Shown here: positions 34,338 through 43,013 of the stretch, in pieces
Position numbering within the stretch: position 1 is the first letter of the stretch
How the letters are laid out: each line of letters opens with the position of its first letter
Source of the DNA: Blastococcus tunisiensis
GTDB taxonomy: Bacteria > Actinomycetota > Actinomycetes > Mycobacteriales > Geodermatophilaceae
Assembly: GCF_900112815.1 (NCBI RefSeq)
Contig: NZ_FOND01000010.1
Span: 120,433 to 184,432, forward strand
Direction: 5' to 3'
DNA: 64,000 bases
Position numbers and translations under genes: made by a program
The notes under the pieces: model-generated
The model's database searches: none
Seen by the model: the letters and a program-made list of their open reading frames with translations, nothing else
What the model was told of the DNA's origin: nothing

Positions 34338-34726
34338 GGGACGTCCACGCTGACCTGGGTGGCCTTGACGGTGGCGACGGCGCGGACGCCGACCTCCAGG
34401 CCCAGGTCGTCGGCCGCCTCGCGGGACATGAGCGAGACCAGCCGGAACGGTCCCGCCTGGATCTCGACCTGGGCCATCACGGTGTCGCGGACGACGCGGG
34501 TCACGATGCCGGCGAGCCGGTTGCGGGCCGACGAGGGCGTCGTACCTGGCTCGGGGGCGTCGCGGAGCTGGGTGGCGACCCGGGCCAGGTCGGCCCCGTC
34601 GACGAGCGCGGGCCCGCCGGCGTCACGGTGGGCGGGGAGCCGGTCGCCGTCGATCCACCGGCGGACGGTGTCGTCGCTCACGCCGAGCAGGGCGGCGGCT
34701 TCGGCGATGCGGTAGCTGGGTGGCAC
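34334..34726 (-). CDS. HTH-TOBE molybdate-responsive protein
   Basis: A 130-aa two-domain protein: N-terminal MerR/excisionase-like helix-turn-helix (YRIAEAAALLGVSDDTVRRW, residues 5-24) and a C-terminal TOBE/Mop domain (NRLAGIVTRVVRDTVMAQVE then VGVRAVATVKATQVSVDVP) known to bind molybdate in ModE- and Mop-type proteins. It heads the modABC operon and is the natural candidate for its regulator or a molybdate buffer. Both roles are inference. Confidence 0.88.
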   Translation of the reverse strand: MPPSYRIAEAAALLGVSDDTVRRWIDGDRLPAHRDAGGPALVDGADLARVATQLRDAPEPGTTPSSARNRLAGIVTRVVRDTVMAQVEIQAGPFRLVSLMSREAADDLGLEVGVRAVATVKATQVSVDVP

Positions 34727-34874
34727 GCTGCGCCACGCTAGTGCCGCGGATGCGGACGATCAACGGGCGCGCTTCTCCGCATCCGCGGAGATCGACCGTC
34801 CAGCACGGCCGCCCTGTGGACGGCGACGCGTCGTCCACAGGAGCCTCGGCCCGCCGTCGGACGGAGCGGGCACG

Positions 34875-36095
34875 ATGCCGGACGTGATCGACGACGCCTG
34901 GCTCTCCGACCTCCTGCGGCACCGCGGCGGCATGCTCACCGATGGCGGCGTGGTGGCCGAGCTGGCGGAGACGCTGGCCGGGCACCACGTCCCCCCGGAG
35001 GCCGGCGGCCTCACGACCCGGACGTTGCTCGACGCCCTGGACGAGGCCTGGGAGCGCGGCTGGCAGCCTTCCGACGTCGTGCACACCACCAGGAAGGACG
35101 CGGCGGCGGGCTCGGTGCCCCTGCTGGTGGGCCTCATCGCCGAGCACGGCCGGCGGACGGACGCGGTGCACCGGGCGCCGGACGAATGGGTGGTCCAGCT
35201 GCGTGACCTCGGCGCCCTGCGCGAGGGGGACGGCGCGGTGGTGGCCGGCTGGCTCCGGAGCGGGCGCCGGTCCCCCGCCGAGGCGTGGCGGATCGTGCTG
35301 CACCTGATCGGGTTGCTGCGCACCGCCGCGCGGATCGACGTGCTGGTGCCACCGCCGTCCCGATGGGGTGCCGCCCGCCCCCGGCCGTCCGGCGGCGCGG
35401 TCGCCGCCGAGGACGACCGCGCCCTGCGTCGCATCCGCGGGCTGCTGGCCAAGGCGGAGTCGACGGAGTTCGCCGACGAGGCGGAGGCGCTGACCGCGAA
35501 GGCGCAGGAGCTGATGACCCGGCACGCGGTCGACGCGGCGCTCCTCTCCCCCGGCCGCCCGGGGGGCGCGGACGTGCGGACCCGGCGCGTGCACGTGGCC
35601 GACCCGTACGTGCGCGCCAAGATGCAGCTCCTGGCGGCGGTCGCCGAGGCCAACGACGTCCGCCTGGTCTGGTACCAGGGCGTGGGCATCGCCAACCTCG
35701 TCGGCGTCCGGGCCGACCTCGACGCGGTCGAGCTGCTGTTCACCTCGCTGCTGCTGCAGGTGGCCCAGGCCCTCTCCGTGGCGGAACGGCCAGGTGGAGG
35801 CTCCGCCGTGCGGACGTTCCGGCGGGCGTTCCTGCTCGGTTACGCCCAGCGGATCGGTGAGCGGCTGCAGTCCGCCCGACGGCAGGCGACCGCGGAGGCG
35901 GCAGCCGAACGCGGCGTCGACCTCCTGCCCGTGCTCCGCACCCGGCAGGAGGCGGTCGAGACGGCGGTGGCGGAACTCTTCCCCCGGGTGCGTCCGAGCC
36001 GCAGCCGGGCATCGGTCGACGCCGGCGGCTGGTACGCCGGGCGCTCGGCGGCCGAGCGCGCCGACGTCGCCCCGCGGCGCTCGACACTCGACTGA
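34875..36095 (+). CDS. DUF2786 protein
   Basis: A 406-aa protein: an N-terminal helical part of unknown type (1-170) and a DUF2786 domain near residues 182-225 with LRRIRGLLAKAESTEFADEA and AQELMTRHAVD. The C-terminal region (about 230-370) has AKMQLLAAVAEANDVRLVW and LLFTSLLLQV, typical of these actinobacterial proteins. No signal or membrane part. Function unknown. The next gene, a RecQ-like helicase, begins 3 bp after its stop. Confidence 0.85.
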   Translation: MPDVIDDAWLSDLLRHRGGMLTDGGVVAELAETLAGHHVPPEAGGLTTRTLLDALDEAWERGWQPSDVVHTTRKDAAAGSVPLLVGLIAEHGRRTDAVHRAPDEWVVQLRDLGALREGDGAVVAGWLRSGRRSPAEAWRIVLHLIGLLRTAARIDVLVPPPSRWGAARPRPSGGAVAAEDDRALRRIRGLLAKAESTEFADEAEALTAKAQELMTRHAVDAALLSPGRPGGADVRTRRVHVADPYVRAKMQLLAAVAEANDVRLVWYQGVGIANLVGVRADLDAVELLFTSLLLQVAQALSVAERPGGGSAVRTFRRAFLLGYAQRIGERLQSARRQATAEAAAERGVDLLPVLRTRQEAVETAVAELFPRVRPSRSRASVDAGGWYAGRSAAERADVAPRRSTLD

Positions 36096-36098
36096 GCC

Positions 36099-37937
36099 GT
36101 GGAGAACCGTTCCCGCGGGGTCGTCGGGAGGCCCGGCCGCGGGGTGAGGGAGGCCGCACTCGCGTCCGGTTTGTCGATCACGGGCGCCGGGGAGACGCTC
36201 CCGGTGCCTGCTCCCTCCCTGAAGGGCGACGACGTCGGCAACCCCGCCGGCGCCTCGACGTCCGTCCGCACCCGCCGCATCCGCGAGTTCGCCCGGGACG
36301 TCCTCGGCTTCCCGACCTTCCGCCCCGGGCAGGAGGAGGCCATGCAGGCCGTCGTCGCCGGGCGGGACACGCTGGCCGTCCTCCCCTCGGGCGCCGGCAA
36401 GACCGCCGTCTACCAGGTGGCCGGCCACCTCCTCGCCGGTCCGGTGGTCGTCGTCTCCCCCCTCATCGCCCTGCAGCGCGACCAGGTCGACCGGCTCGAC
36501 GAGCTGGGCGAGGACGCCGGCAACGACGTGGGTACCGCCGCACAGCTCAACTCGAGCCTGTCGGCCGGTGACCAGCGGGAGGTGCTCGAGGAGGTGGGTG
36601 ACGGATCGGTCCGCTACCTCTTCCTGGCTCCGGAGCAATTGGCCAAGCCCGAGGTCGTGGACGCGATCGCCGAGGCCGGACCGGCGCTGTTCGTCGTCGA
36701 CGAGGCCCACTGCGTCTCCGCCTGGGGCCACGACTTCCGGCCCGAGTACCTGCGGCTCGGCGGGGTGATCGAGCAGCTCGGCCACCCGACGGTCCTGGCC
36801 CTGACCGCGACGGCGGCCCCGCCCGTCCGGGCCGAGATCGTCGAGCGGCTGGGGATGCGCGACCCCGAGGTGATCGTCGCCGGGTTCGACCGACCGGAGA
36901 TCCGGCTCGAGGTGGCCCCGTTCGCCGACGAGCACGGCAAGGACCAGGCGGTCGTCGACCGGGTGCTGGGCGAGATCGGGGACGGGCGCGGCCCCGGCAT
37001 CGTCTACAGCGCCACCCGCAAGGGCACCGAGCAGGTGGCGGCCGCGCTCGTCGACCACGGCCTCCGCTCCCGGGCCTACCACGCGGGACTGAGCCGAGCC
37101 GGGCGCGAGGACACCCAGCGCGCCTGGATGGACGACGAGCTCGACGTCGTCGTCGCCACCACGGCGTTCGGCATGGGCATCGACAAGCCGGGCACGCGGT
37201 TCGTCATCCACGCCGAACCCGCCGACTCCCTCGACAGCTACTACCAGGAGATCGGCCGCGCCGGACGCGACGGACGGCCCGCCCTGGCCCTGCTGGTGTA
37301 CCGCCAGGAGGACCTGGGCCTGCGGCGGTTCTTCGCCGCCGGGACCCCGGCCGAGGAGGAGCTGCAGCAGGTGGCCGGCCTGGTCCAGGCCGCTGCCGCG
37401 GCCGGCATCGCCGACGGGGTCGACGTCCGTGCCCTCCGCGAGGAGACCGGGCTCGGCGCCACCACGCTCGCCCGCGACCTCAATCTCCTGGCGCAGGTCG
37501 AGGCGGTCGTGCTGGACGAGGAGGGCGGCGCCCACCCCGCGCCGGCGGCCCCGTCGCCGGCGCAGGCCGCCGCGGCCGCCCGCGGGCTGGCCGAGCAGCA
37601 CGAACGCATGGACCAGAGCCGGGTGGAGATGATGCGCGGCTACGCCGAGACCACCGACTGCCGACGCCAGTTCCTGCTCGGCTACTTCGGCGAGCAGCTG
37701 GACCGGCCGTGCGGGAACTGCGACACCTGCGAGGACGGGACCGCCTACGAGGACGCCGGCCCGGCCGACGACACCCCCTTCCCGGTGGGCACGCCGGTCG
37801 AGCACCGCGAGTGGGGCCCGGGCGCGGTGATGCGGGTCGAGGACGACCGGCTGGTGGTCCTGTTCGAGGAGGTCGGCTACAAGACGCTCGGCCTGGCCGC
37901 CGTCGTCGAGCACGACCTGCTGACCACCCGCGGCTGA
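36099..37937 (+). CDS. RecQ-like ATP-dependent DNA helicase with a C-terminal DUF3553-like domain
   Basis: SF2 DNA helicase, probably 3'-5' unwinding in repair. It is 612 aa from GTG 36099: Walker A LPSGAGKTAVYQ, DEAH box FVVDEAHCVSAWGHDFRP, motif III LALTATA, motif VI YYQEIGRAGRDGRPA and a RecQ zinc site (CRRQFLLGYFGEQ, CGNCDTC). The RQC winged helix and HRDC domain are not seen. After the zinc site comes an SH3-like region, HREWGPGAVMRVEDDRLVVL with VGYKTLGL, as in DUF3553. The N-terminal 45 residues are poorly conserved and the start could be further in (GTG 36144 or 36204). Confidence 0.88.
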   Translation: MENRSRGVVGRPGRGVREAALASGLSITGAGETLPVPAPSLKGDDVGNPAGASTSVRTRRIREFARDVLGFPTFRPGQEEAMQAVVAGRDTLAVLPSGAGKTAVYQVAGHLLAGPVVVVSPLIALQRDQVDRLDELGEDAGNDVGTAAQLNSSLSAGDQREVLEEVGDGSVRYLFLAPEQLAKPEVVDAIAEAGPALFVVDEAHCVSAWGHDFRPEYLRLGGVIEQLGHPTVLALTATAAPPVRAEIVERLGMRDPEVIVAGFDRPEIRLEVAPFADEHGKDQAVVDRVLGEIGDGRGPGIVYSATRKGTEQVAAALVDHGLRSRAYHAGLSRAGREDTQRAWMDDELDVVVATTAFGMGIDKPGTRFVIHAEPADSLDSYYQEIGRAGRDGRPALALLVYRQEDLGLRRFFAAGTPAEEELQQVAGLVQAAAAAGIADGVDVRALREETGLGATTLARDLNLLAQVEAVVLDEEGGAHPAPAAPSPAQAAAAARGLAEQHERMDQSRVEMMRGYAETTDCRRQFLLGYFGEQLDRPCGNCDTCEDGTAYEDAGPADDTPFPVGTPVEHREWGPGAVMRVEDDRLVVLFEEVGYKTLGLAAVVEHDLLTTRG

Positions 37938-38047
37938 GCCGCCCGCCGCTTCGAGCTGCGGTTACCGCCTCGGGGCTTGATCATCGGGACGAGAACGGGT
38001 CGACGCCTGGAACCGACGGGCCGGGACCCAGGAGAAGGGGAGCACGC

Positions 38048-39691
38048 GTGAAGGTGCTGGGCATCAATGCGATCTACCACGACCCGGCGGCGGCGCTCGT
38101 CGTCGACGGCCGGATCGTCGCCGCCGCGGAGGAGGAGCGCTTCAGCCGCCGCAAGCACGGCAAGCGGCCGCTGCCGTGGAGCGCATGGGAGCTGCCCGAG
38201 CTGTCGGCGGCCTGGTGCCTGGCCGAGGCCGGCATCTCCCCCGAGGACCTCGACGCGGTCGCCTACTCCTTCGACCCCGCGCTGATGGGCACGCCGGAGG
38301 AGTCCGGGCTGGACGACCCCGGCGACGTGATGCGCAAGATGTACGCGGAGAAGGCGCCGGAATTCCTCGCCCACGCCCTGCCCGGCCTCGACCCGGCGAA
38401 GGTCCGCTTCGTCAAGCACCACGTCGCGCACGCCGCCTCGGCCGGACTGGCCGCCCCGGCGCGGGACAACTCGGTCCTCGTCCTCGACGGCCGCGGCGAG
38501 GCGCACAGCCACCTCGCCGGACGCTACGTCGACGGCCGGCTGGAGATCCTGGCCGGCCAGGCGCTGCCGCACTCCCTCGGGCTGCTCTACGAGGACCTCA
38601 CCGACCACCTGGGCTTCCTGCGCAGCAGCGACGAGTTCAAGGTCATGGCGATGGCCTCCTACGGCAAACCGCGGTTCGCCGGGGAGCTCGCCGAGCTGAT
38701 CGTCGCCACCGAGGACGGCGGGTTCCGCACCCCGAAGATCGACTTCTCCGAGTTCGCGCCCCGGCTGGGCAAGGGCGACGACTGGACCGAGGACCACGCC
38801 GACCTCGCCGCCAGCGTCCAGCAGCGCACCGAGGAGGTGCTGCTCGACCTCGCCCGCTGGCTGCACGAGCGCACCGGCGACCGCACCCTCACCCTCGCCG
38901 GCGGCGTCGCCCTCAACTGCGTCGCCAACACCCGCATCTTCGCCGAGACGCCGTTCGAGGAGGTCTGGGTGCAGCCGGCGGCCGGCGACGCCGGCACGGC
39001 GCTGGGCAGCGCCCTGCACGTCGCCCGCGGGCTGGACGAGACGACCGAGCCGATGCCGGGCGCCGACCTCGGCCGCGGCTGGTCCGACGAGGAGATCGAG
39101 CGGTACCTGACGACGGCGGCGATCGAGTACGAACGGCCTCGCGACGTCGCCGACACCGTGGCGCAGGTGCTGGCGGACAACGGGATCGTCGCCTGGTTCC
39201 AGGGCCGCAGCGAGTACGGTCCCCGTGCGCTCGGGCACCGCTCGCTGCTCGCGCACCCCGGCCACGAGGCCAACCTCGAGCGGATGAACGACGTGAAGGG
39301 CCGGGAGCAGTTCCGCCCGGTGGCCCCGATGGTCCTGGCCGAGCGGGCGCCGGAGATCTTCAGCCGGGGTCCGATCCCGTCGCGCTACATGCTGTTCGTG
39401 CACGACGTCGCCCCCGAGTGGCGGCACCGGATCCCCACGGTCACCCACGTGGACGGGACGGCGCGGATCCAGACCGTCGACCGCACCGAGGAGCCGCTCG
39501 TCGCCCGCATGCTGGAGTGCTTCGAGCGGCGCACCGGGTTGCCGGTCGTCGTGAACACCAGCCTGAACACCGCCGGCCGGCCGATGGTCGACGACCCCCG
39601 GGACGCACTGGAGTGCTTCGGGTCCGCGCCGGTCGACCTGCTCGCCATCGGCCCGTTCGTCGTCCGGAGGAGGAAGCCGACGCTCGCCTGA
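38048..39691 (+). CDS. Carbamoyltransferase, NodU/CmcH/TobZ family
   Basis: Enzyme that transfers a carbamoyl group from carbamoyl phosphate to a hydroxyl on a sugar or natural product through an adenylated intermediate. It is 547 aa: N-terminal Kae1-like half (VLGINAIYHDPAAALVVDG, the HHVAHAASAG metal motif, LDGRGEAHSH) and the C-terminal YrdC-like half (GRSEYGPRALGHRSLLAHP, PVVVNTSLN). GTG 38048 follows AAGGGGAG by 6 nt. No sugar or natural-product biosynthetic genes are adjacent, so the acceptor is unknown. Confidence 0.92.
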   Translation: MKVLGINAIYHDPAAALVVDGRIVAAAEEERFSRRKHGKRPLPWSAWELPELSAAWCLAEAGISPEDLDAVAYSFDPALMGTPEESGLDDPGDVMRKMYAEKAPEFLAHALPGLDPAKVRFVKHHVAHAASAGLAAPARDNSVLVLDGRGEAHSHLAGRYVDGRLEILAGQALPHSLGLLYEDLTDHLGFLRSSDEFKVMAMASYGKPRFAGELAELIVATEDGGFRTPKIDFSEFAPRLGKGDDWTEDHADLAASVQQRTEEVLLDLARWLHERTGDRTLTLAGGVALNCVANTRIFAETPFEEVWVQPAAGDAGTALGSALHVARGLDETTEPMPGADLGRGWSDEEIERYLTTAAIEYERPRDVADTVAQVLADNGIVAWFQGRSEYGPRALGHRSLLAHPGHEANLERMNDVKGREQFRPVAPMVLAERAPEIFSRGPIPSRYMLFVHDVAPEWRHRIPTVTHVDGTARIQTVDRTEEPLVARMLECFERRTGLPVVVNTSLNTAGRPMVDDPRDALECFGSAPVDLLAIGPFVVRRRKPTLA

Positions 39692-39831
39692 CCCCCGCCC
39701 GGCCACCGGATGACGGTTCGGCAACGCCGTCCCCCGTACGGAGGACGGCGGTGAATCGACCGCGCCCGGGTGGGTACCGGAACGACGCACCCCGTCGAGA
39801 CACCGGCGGGGCTCGTGTTCGGGAGGACATC

Positions 39832-40263
39832 ATGGCGACGAACGACAACGCGGCAGGTCGGGGCAAGTCCGTCCCGGAGATCCTGGGACTGGCCTTCGGG
39901 GCCATCTACCTGCTGATCGGCATCATCGGCTTCTTCATCACCGGCTTCGACGACTTCTTCGCCCACGACACCGGCGAGACGCTGCTCGGCTTCGAGATCA
40001 ACGGCATGCACAACGTCGTGCACATCGTGATCGGCGCCGCCGGTCTGGCGCTGAGCAACACGCTGTCCGGTGCACGGACCTACGGCTGGCTGCTGGCCGT
40101 CGGGTACGGCGCCGCGTTCGTCTACGGCCTGTTCGCCGTCGGCGAGACGTGGGACTTCCTCAGCCTCAACTGGGCGGACAACTGGCTGCACCTGGGCACG
40201 GTCATCGTGGGTCTGGTGATCGCGCTGATGCCGGTGCGCAACGCCGTCGACAACCGGCGCTGA
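39832..40263 (+). CDS. DUF4383 membrane protein
   Basis: 143-aa protein with four hydrophobic segments. The signature GMHNVVHIVIGAAGLALS in the second region and NWADNWLHLGTVIVGLVIAL near the C-terminus are characteristic of DUF4383. ATG 39832 has GGGAGGA 6 nt upstream. It lies in the plasma membrane; role unknown. A strong terminator hairpin follows. Confidence 0.88.
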   Translation: MATNDNAAGRGKSVPEILGLAFGAIYLLIGIIGFFITGFDDFFAHDTGETLLGFEINGMHNVVHIVIGAAGLALSNTLSGARTYGWLLAVGYGAAFVYGLFAVGETWDFLSLNWADNWLHLGTVIVGLVIALMPVRNAVDNRR

Positions 40264-40298
40264 GCCGGCGCGGGCCCGCCCGCACCGGCCGGCCCCAG

Positions 40299-40339
40299 CG
40301 GAGCCGGGTCGCATCCCTCCGGGGAGCGGCCCGGCTCCG
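40299..40339 (+). terminator. Terminator-like stem after the DUF4383 gene
   Basis: CGGAGCCGGGTCGC pairs with GCGGCCCGGCTCCG (one G-U) across a 13-nt loop; 36 bases after the stop. Confidence 0.75.
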
Positions 40340-40425
40340 CCGTCTTCCGGGCACCGGCCGGAAGGAGCAGACTGGGCCCACCGGCGGGGGACCCGAGCCC
40401 CGTCCGAGACGCCAGGGACCGCGCG

Positions 40426-40746
40426 ATGGACGACGCGACGGATCGGCCGCACGGCAGGCAGGGGGACGGTGATCCCGCCCTGCGGGCCCTGGCCGCCGAG
40501 CTGGCCCGGGACGATCCGGCGCTGGCCGCGCTGCTGGGCGGACCGGCCCCCGCCCCCCGGCGCGGCGTCGTCCGCACGGTCCTCGTCCTCCTCGTCGTCG
40601 CGCCCCTCGTGGTGCTCGCGCTCGTGCGGGCCCCGACGGTGACCACCGGCGTCCTCGGGTTCCTGCTCGTCCTCGCCGCCCCGCTCGGGGTCTGCTGGTT
40701 GTGCGCCGACGACGCGGACGACGCCGGGTCCCCCGGACCGACCTGA
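40426..40746 (+). CDS. Small membrane protein, DUF3040-like
   Basis: 106 aa. N-terminal DPALRALAAELARDDPALAALL resembles the helix of DUF3040, split here as ALRALAAELARDDPALAA. Then two hydrophobic segments (VVRTVLVLLVVAPLVVLAL and GVLGFLLVLAAPLGVCWL). Acidic C-terminus. Start has no clear ribosome site. Weak identification. Confidence 0.62.
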   Translation: MDDATDRPHGRQGDGDPALRALAAELARDDPALAALLGGPAPAPRRGVVRTVLVLLVVAPLVVLALVRAPTVTTGVLGFLLVLAAPLGVCWLCADDADDAGSPGPT

Positions 40747-40809
40747 CCCCGCACCGGCGGTCGGGGACCCCGGTGCGACGCCGGTCACGTCCGGCGTTAC
40801 CTTGCGGAC

Positions 40810-42021
40810 ATGGACTTCGCTCTCTCCGCCAAGGCCGAGGACGTCTGCGCCCGTGCATGGGACTTCATGCGCGAGCACGTGTTCCCCGCGGAGGCCGTCT
40901 ACGACGCCTGGCGGGCCGAGCGCGGCCACGACAACCACGAGCACCCGCCCGTGCTGGAGGAGCTCAAGGCCGAGGCGCGCAAGCGCGGCCTGTGGAACCT
41001 CTTCCACCACGAGCTCGGAGGGCTGTCCAACCTCGAGTACGCCTCCGTCGCCGAGATCACCGGCTGGTCGCCGACGATCGCCCCCGAGGCGATGAACGTC
41101 GGTGCGCCCGACACGGGCAACATGGAGACGCTCATGCTCTTCGGCACCGAGGAGCAGAAGCAGCGGTGGTTGCAGCCCCTGCTCGAGGGGGAGATCCGCT
41201 CCGGCTTCGCGATGACCGAACCCGACGTCGCATCGTCGGACGCCCGCAACATCCAGACGGTGATCGTCCGCGACGGCGACGAGTACGTGATCAACGGCCG
41301 CAAGTGGTGGACCTCGGGTGCCGCCGACGAGCGCTGCCAGATCTTCATCCTCATGGGCAAGACCGACCCCGACGGCCCGCCGCACCGCCAGCAGTCGATG
41401 ATCCTGGTCCCCCGTGACACGCCGGGGGTGGAGATCGTCCGCCACCTGCCGGTGTTCGGCTACCAGGACCAGCACGGCCACTCGGAGATCGTCTTCAAGG
41501 ACGTTCGCGTGCCGGTGACCAACATCCTGGCCGGCGAGGGCGACGGCTTCATGATCGCCCAGGCGCGGCTCGGCCCCGGCCGGATCCACCACTGCATGCG
41601 GGCCATCGGCATGGCCGAGCGGGCCCTGGCCCTGATGGTGGACCGCGCGAAGAGCCGGGTGGCGTTCGGGCAGGCGCTGGCGCAGCAGGGGACCGTGCGC
41701 GAGGCGATCGCGCTGTCCCGGATGGAGATCGACCAGGCCCGCCTCTACGTGCTGAAGACCGCCGACCTCATCGACAAGTACGGCGCCAAGGGGGCCCGCA
41801 CCGAGATCTCGGCGATCAAGGTCGCCGCGCCGAAGGTGGCCCTCGACGTCATCGACCGCGCGATCCAGGTGCACGGTGGCATGGGCGTCAGCAACGACAC
41901 GGTCCTCGCGCGCTTCTACGCCAGCGCCCGCACGCTGCGGATCGTCGACGGCCCCGACGCGGTGCACATCCGCGGCGTGGCCAAGGAGGAGCTGGCCCGG
42001 GAGCGGCCCTTCATCGGCTGA
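40810..42021 (+). CDS. Acyl-CoA dehydrogenase (ACAD10/11-like branch)
   Basis: FAD flavoprotein that makes the alpha-beta double bond of acyl-CoA in beta-oxidation. It is 403 aa: [17 protein letters not shown] with the signature near residue 140, [28 protein letters not shown], and the C-terminal [17 protein letters not shown] and [10 protein letters not shown], typical of the ACAD10/11-type branch. TTACC-like promoter context and ATG 40810; ribosome site weak. Substrate chain length unknown. Stands alone between a DUF3040-like gene and a convergent small gene. Confidence 0.9.
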   Translation: MDFALSAKAEDVCARAWDFMREHVFPAEAVYDAWRAERGHDNHEHPPVLEELKAEARKRGLWNLFHHELGGLSNLEYASVAEITGWSPTIAPEAMNVGAPDTGNMETLMLFGTEEQKQRWLQPLLEGEIRSGFAMTEPDVASSDARNIQTVIVRDGDEYVINGRKWWTSGAADERCQIFILMGKTDPDGPPHRQQSMILVPRDTPGVEIVRHLPVFGYQDQHGHSEIVFKDVRVPVTNILAGEGDGFMIAQARLGPGRIHHCMRAIGMAERALALMVDRAKSRVAFGQALAQQGTVREAIALSRMEIDQARLYVLKTADLIDKYGAKGARTEISAIKVAAPKVALDVIDRAIQVHGGMGVSNDTVLARFYASARTLRIVDGPDAVHIRGVAKEELARERPFIG

Positions 42022-42052
42022 TCGAGGGCCCGCCCGCGCACGGGCGCCGGCG

Positions 42053-42082
42053 GGGCCCGGGGGCCACCGGGGTGCCGGGCCC
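42053..42082 (+). terminator. GC-rich stem between convergent genes
   Basis: GGGCCCGG pairs with CCGGGCCC with further pairing inside; lies between the acyl-CoA dehydrogenase and the small reverse-strand gene. Likely a two-way terminator. Confidence 0.6.
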
Positions 42083-42102
42083 GGCTGCGCGGGAGGCCTC
42101 CG

Positions 42103-42303
42103 TCAGGGCGCGATCGTCCCGCCGAACCCCCCGCCGGCCAACTTCGCCATGAGCTGGGTGCGGTCGAGGCCGAGTGCGTCGAGCGCGTCCCCGTCCCGGT
42201 CGGTGTCCACCTCGTCGGGGAGCTCGCGCTCCGCCCGGTCCGCGGTGTCGTTGTCGCCCTCGGTGCGCAGCACGCGCACCAGTTCCTGCTTGTCCAGCTT
42301 CAC
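42103..42303 (-). CDS. Small hypothetical protein
   Basis: 66 aa, acidic: MKLDKQELVRVLRTEGDNDT then an Asp/Glu-rich middle and a Gly-rich tail GGGFGGTIAP. Not recognised. GTG start with GGAGGAG 4-6 nt upstream, so translation is likely. Divergent from the sigma-factor gene; a 163-bp region separates them. Confidence 0.75.
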   Translation of the reverse strand: MKLDKQELVRVLRTEGDNDTADRAERELPDEVDTDRDGDALDALGLDRTQLMAKLAGGGFGGTIAP

Positions 42304-42466
42304 GGGGTCTCCTCCGTACGTCTCGGGTCCCCGCGAGTGTGGTGCGCGTCACGCCCGGCCGCAAACGGCGTCGCACCGGAACCGGCCCGGATCACGATCG
42401 GGTCACGGGGGCGTTCGCCCTGGCACCGGCACGGCGTCATGGACAGTGACGACGGGGGGAGGCCCA

Positions 42467-43012
42467 GTGGGCGCGACGGACGGCCGGGACGACACCGCCT
42501 TCGAGGCGTTCGTCGCCGCACGGTCGGCGGACCTGCTCCGCACGGCCGTGCTGCTGACGCGCGACCGCGGGCACGCGGAGGACCTGCTGCAGACCGCGCT
42601 GGTGAAGGCCTACCGCCGGTGGAACCGGATCGAGGGCGACCCGTACCCCTACGTCCGCCGGGTGCTCGTGACCAGTGCGGCGAGCTGGTGGCGGCTGCGC
42701 AGCACGCAGGAGATCGTCTCGCTGCCCGCCTCCGACCCGGCGACGCCGGACGCCACCGCCGCCGTCGACGAGAGAGAGCGGATGGCCGAGGCCCTGGCCA
42801 CTCTCCCGCCGCGGATGCGCGCCGTCCTCGTGCTCCGCTACACCGAGGACCTGAGCGAAGCCGGCACCGCCGAGCTGCTCGGGTGCTCGGTGCACACCGT
42901 CCGGAGCCAGACGGTCCGCGGTCTCGCGCGGCTGCGCGCCCTTCTGGGTGCTCCCGGACCGTCCACCGTCCTCGTCCCCCACCCGCTCCACCACACCGGC
43001 GAGGAGAGCTGA
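42467..43012 (+). CDS. SigE-family (ECF-like) RNA polymerase sigma factor
   Basis: Sigma-70 factor of the actinobacterial SigE family, 181 aa: region 2 with RGHAEDLLQTALVKAYRRW and region 4 with LPPRMRAVLVLRYTEDLSEA then LLGCSVHTVRSQTVRGLARL. Short C-terminal tail. GTG 42467 follows GGGGGGAGG by 5 nt. The next gene starts 1 bp after its stop and encodes a single-span membrane protein that is a likely partner. Confidence 0.92.
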   Translation: MGATDGRDDTAFEAFVAARSADLLRTAVLLTRDRGHAEDLLQTALVKAYRRWNRIEGDPYPYVRRVLVTSAASWWRLRSTQEIVSLPASDPATPDATAAVDERERMAEALATLPPRMRAVLVLRYTEDLSEAGTAELLGCSVHTVRSQTVRGLARLRALLGAPGPSTVLVPHPLHHTGEES

Positions 43013-43013
43013 C

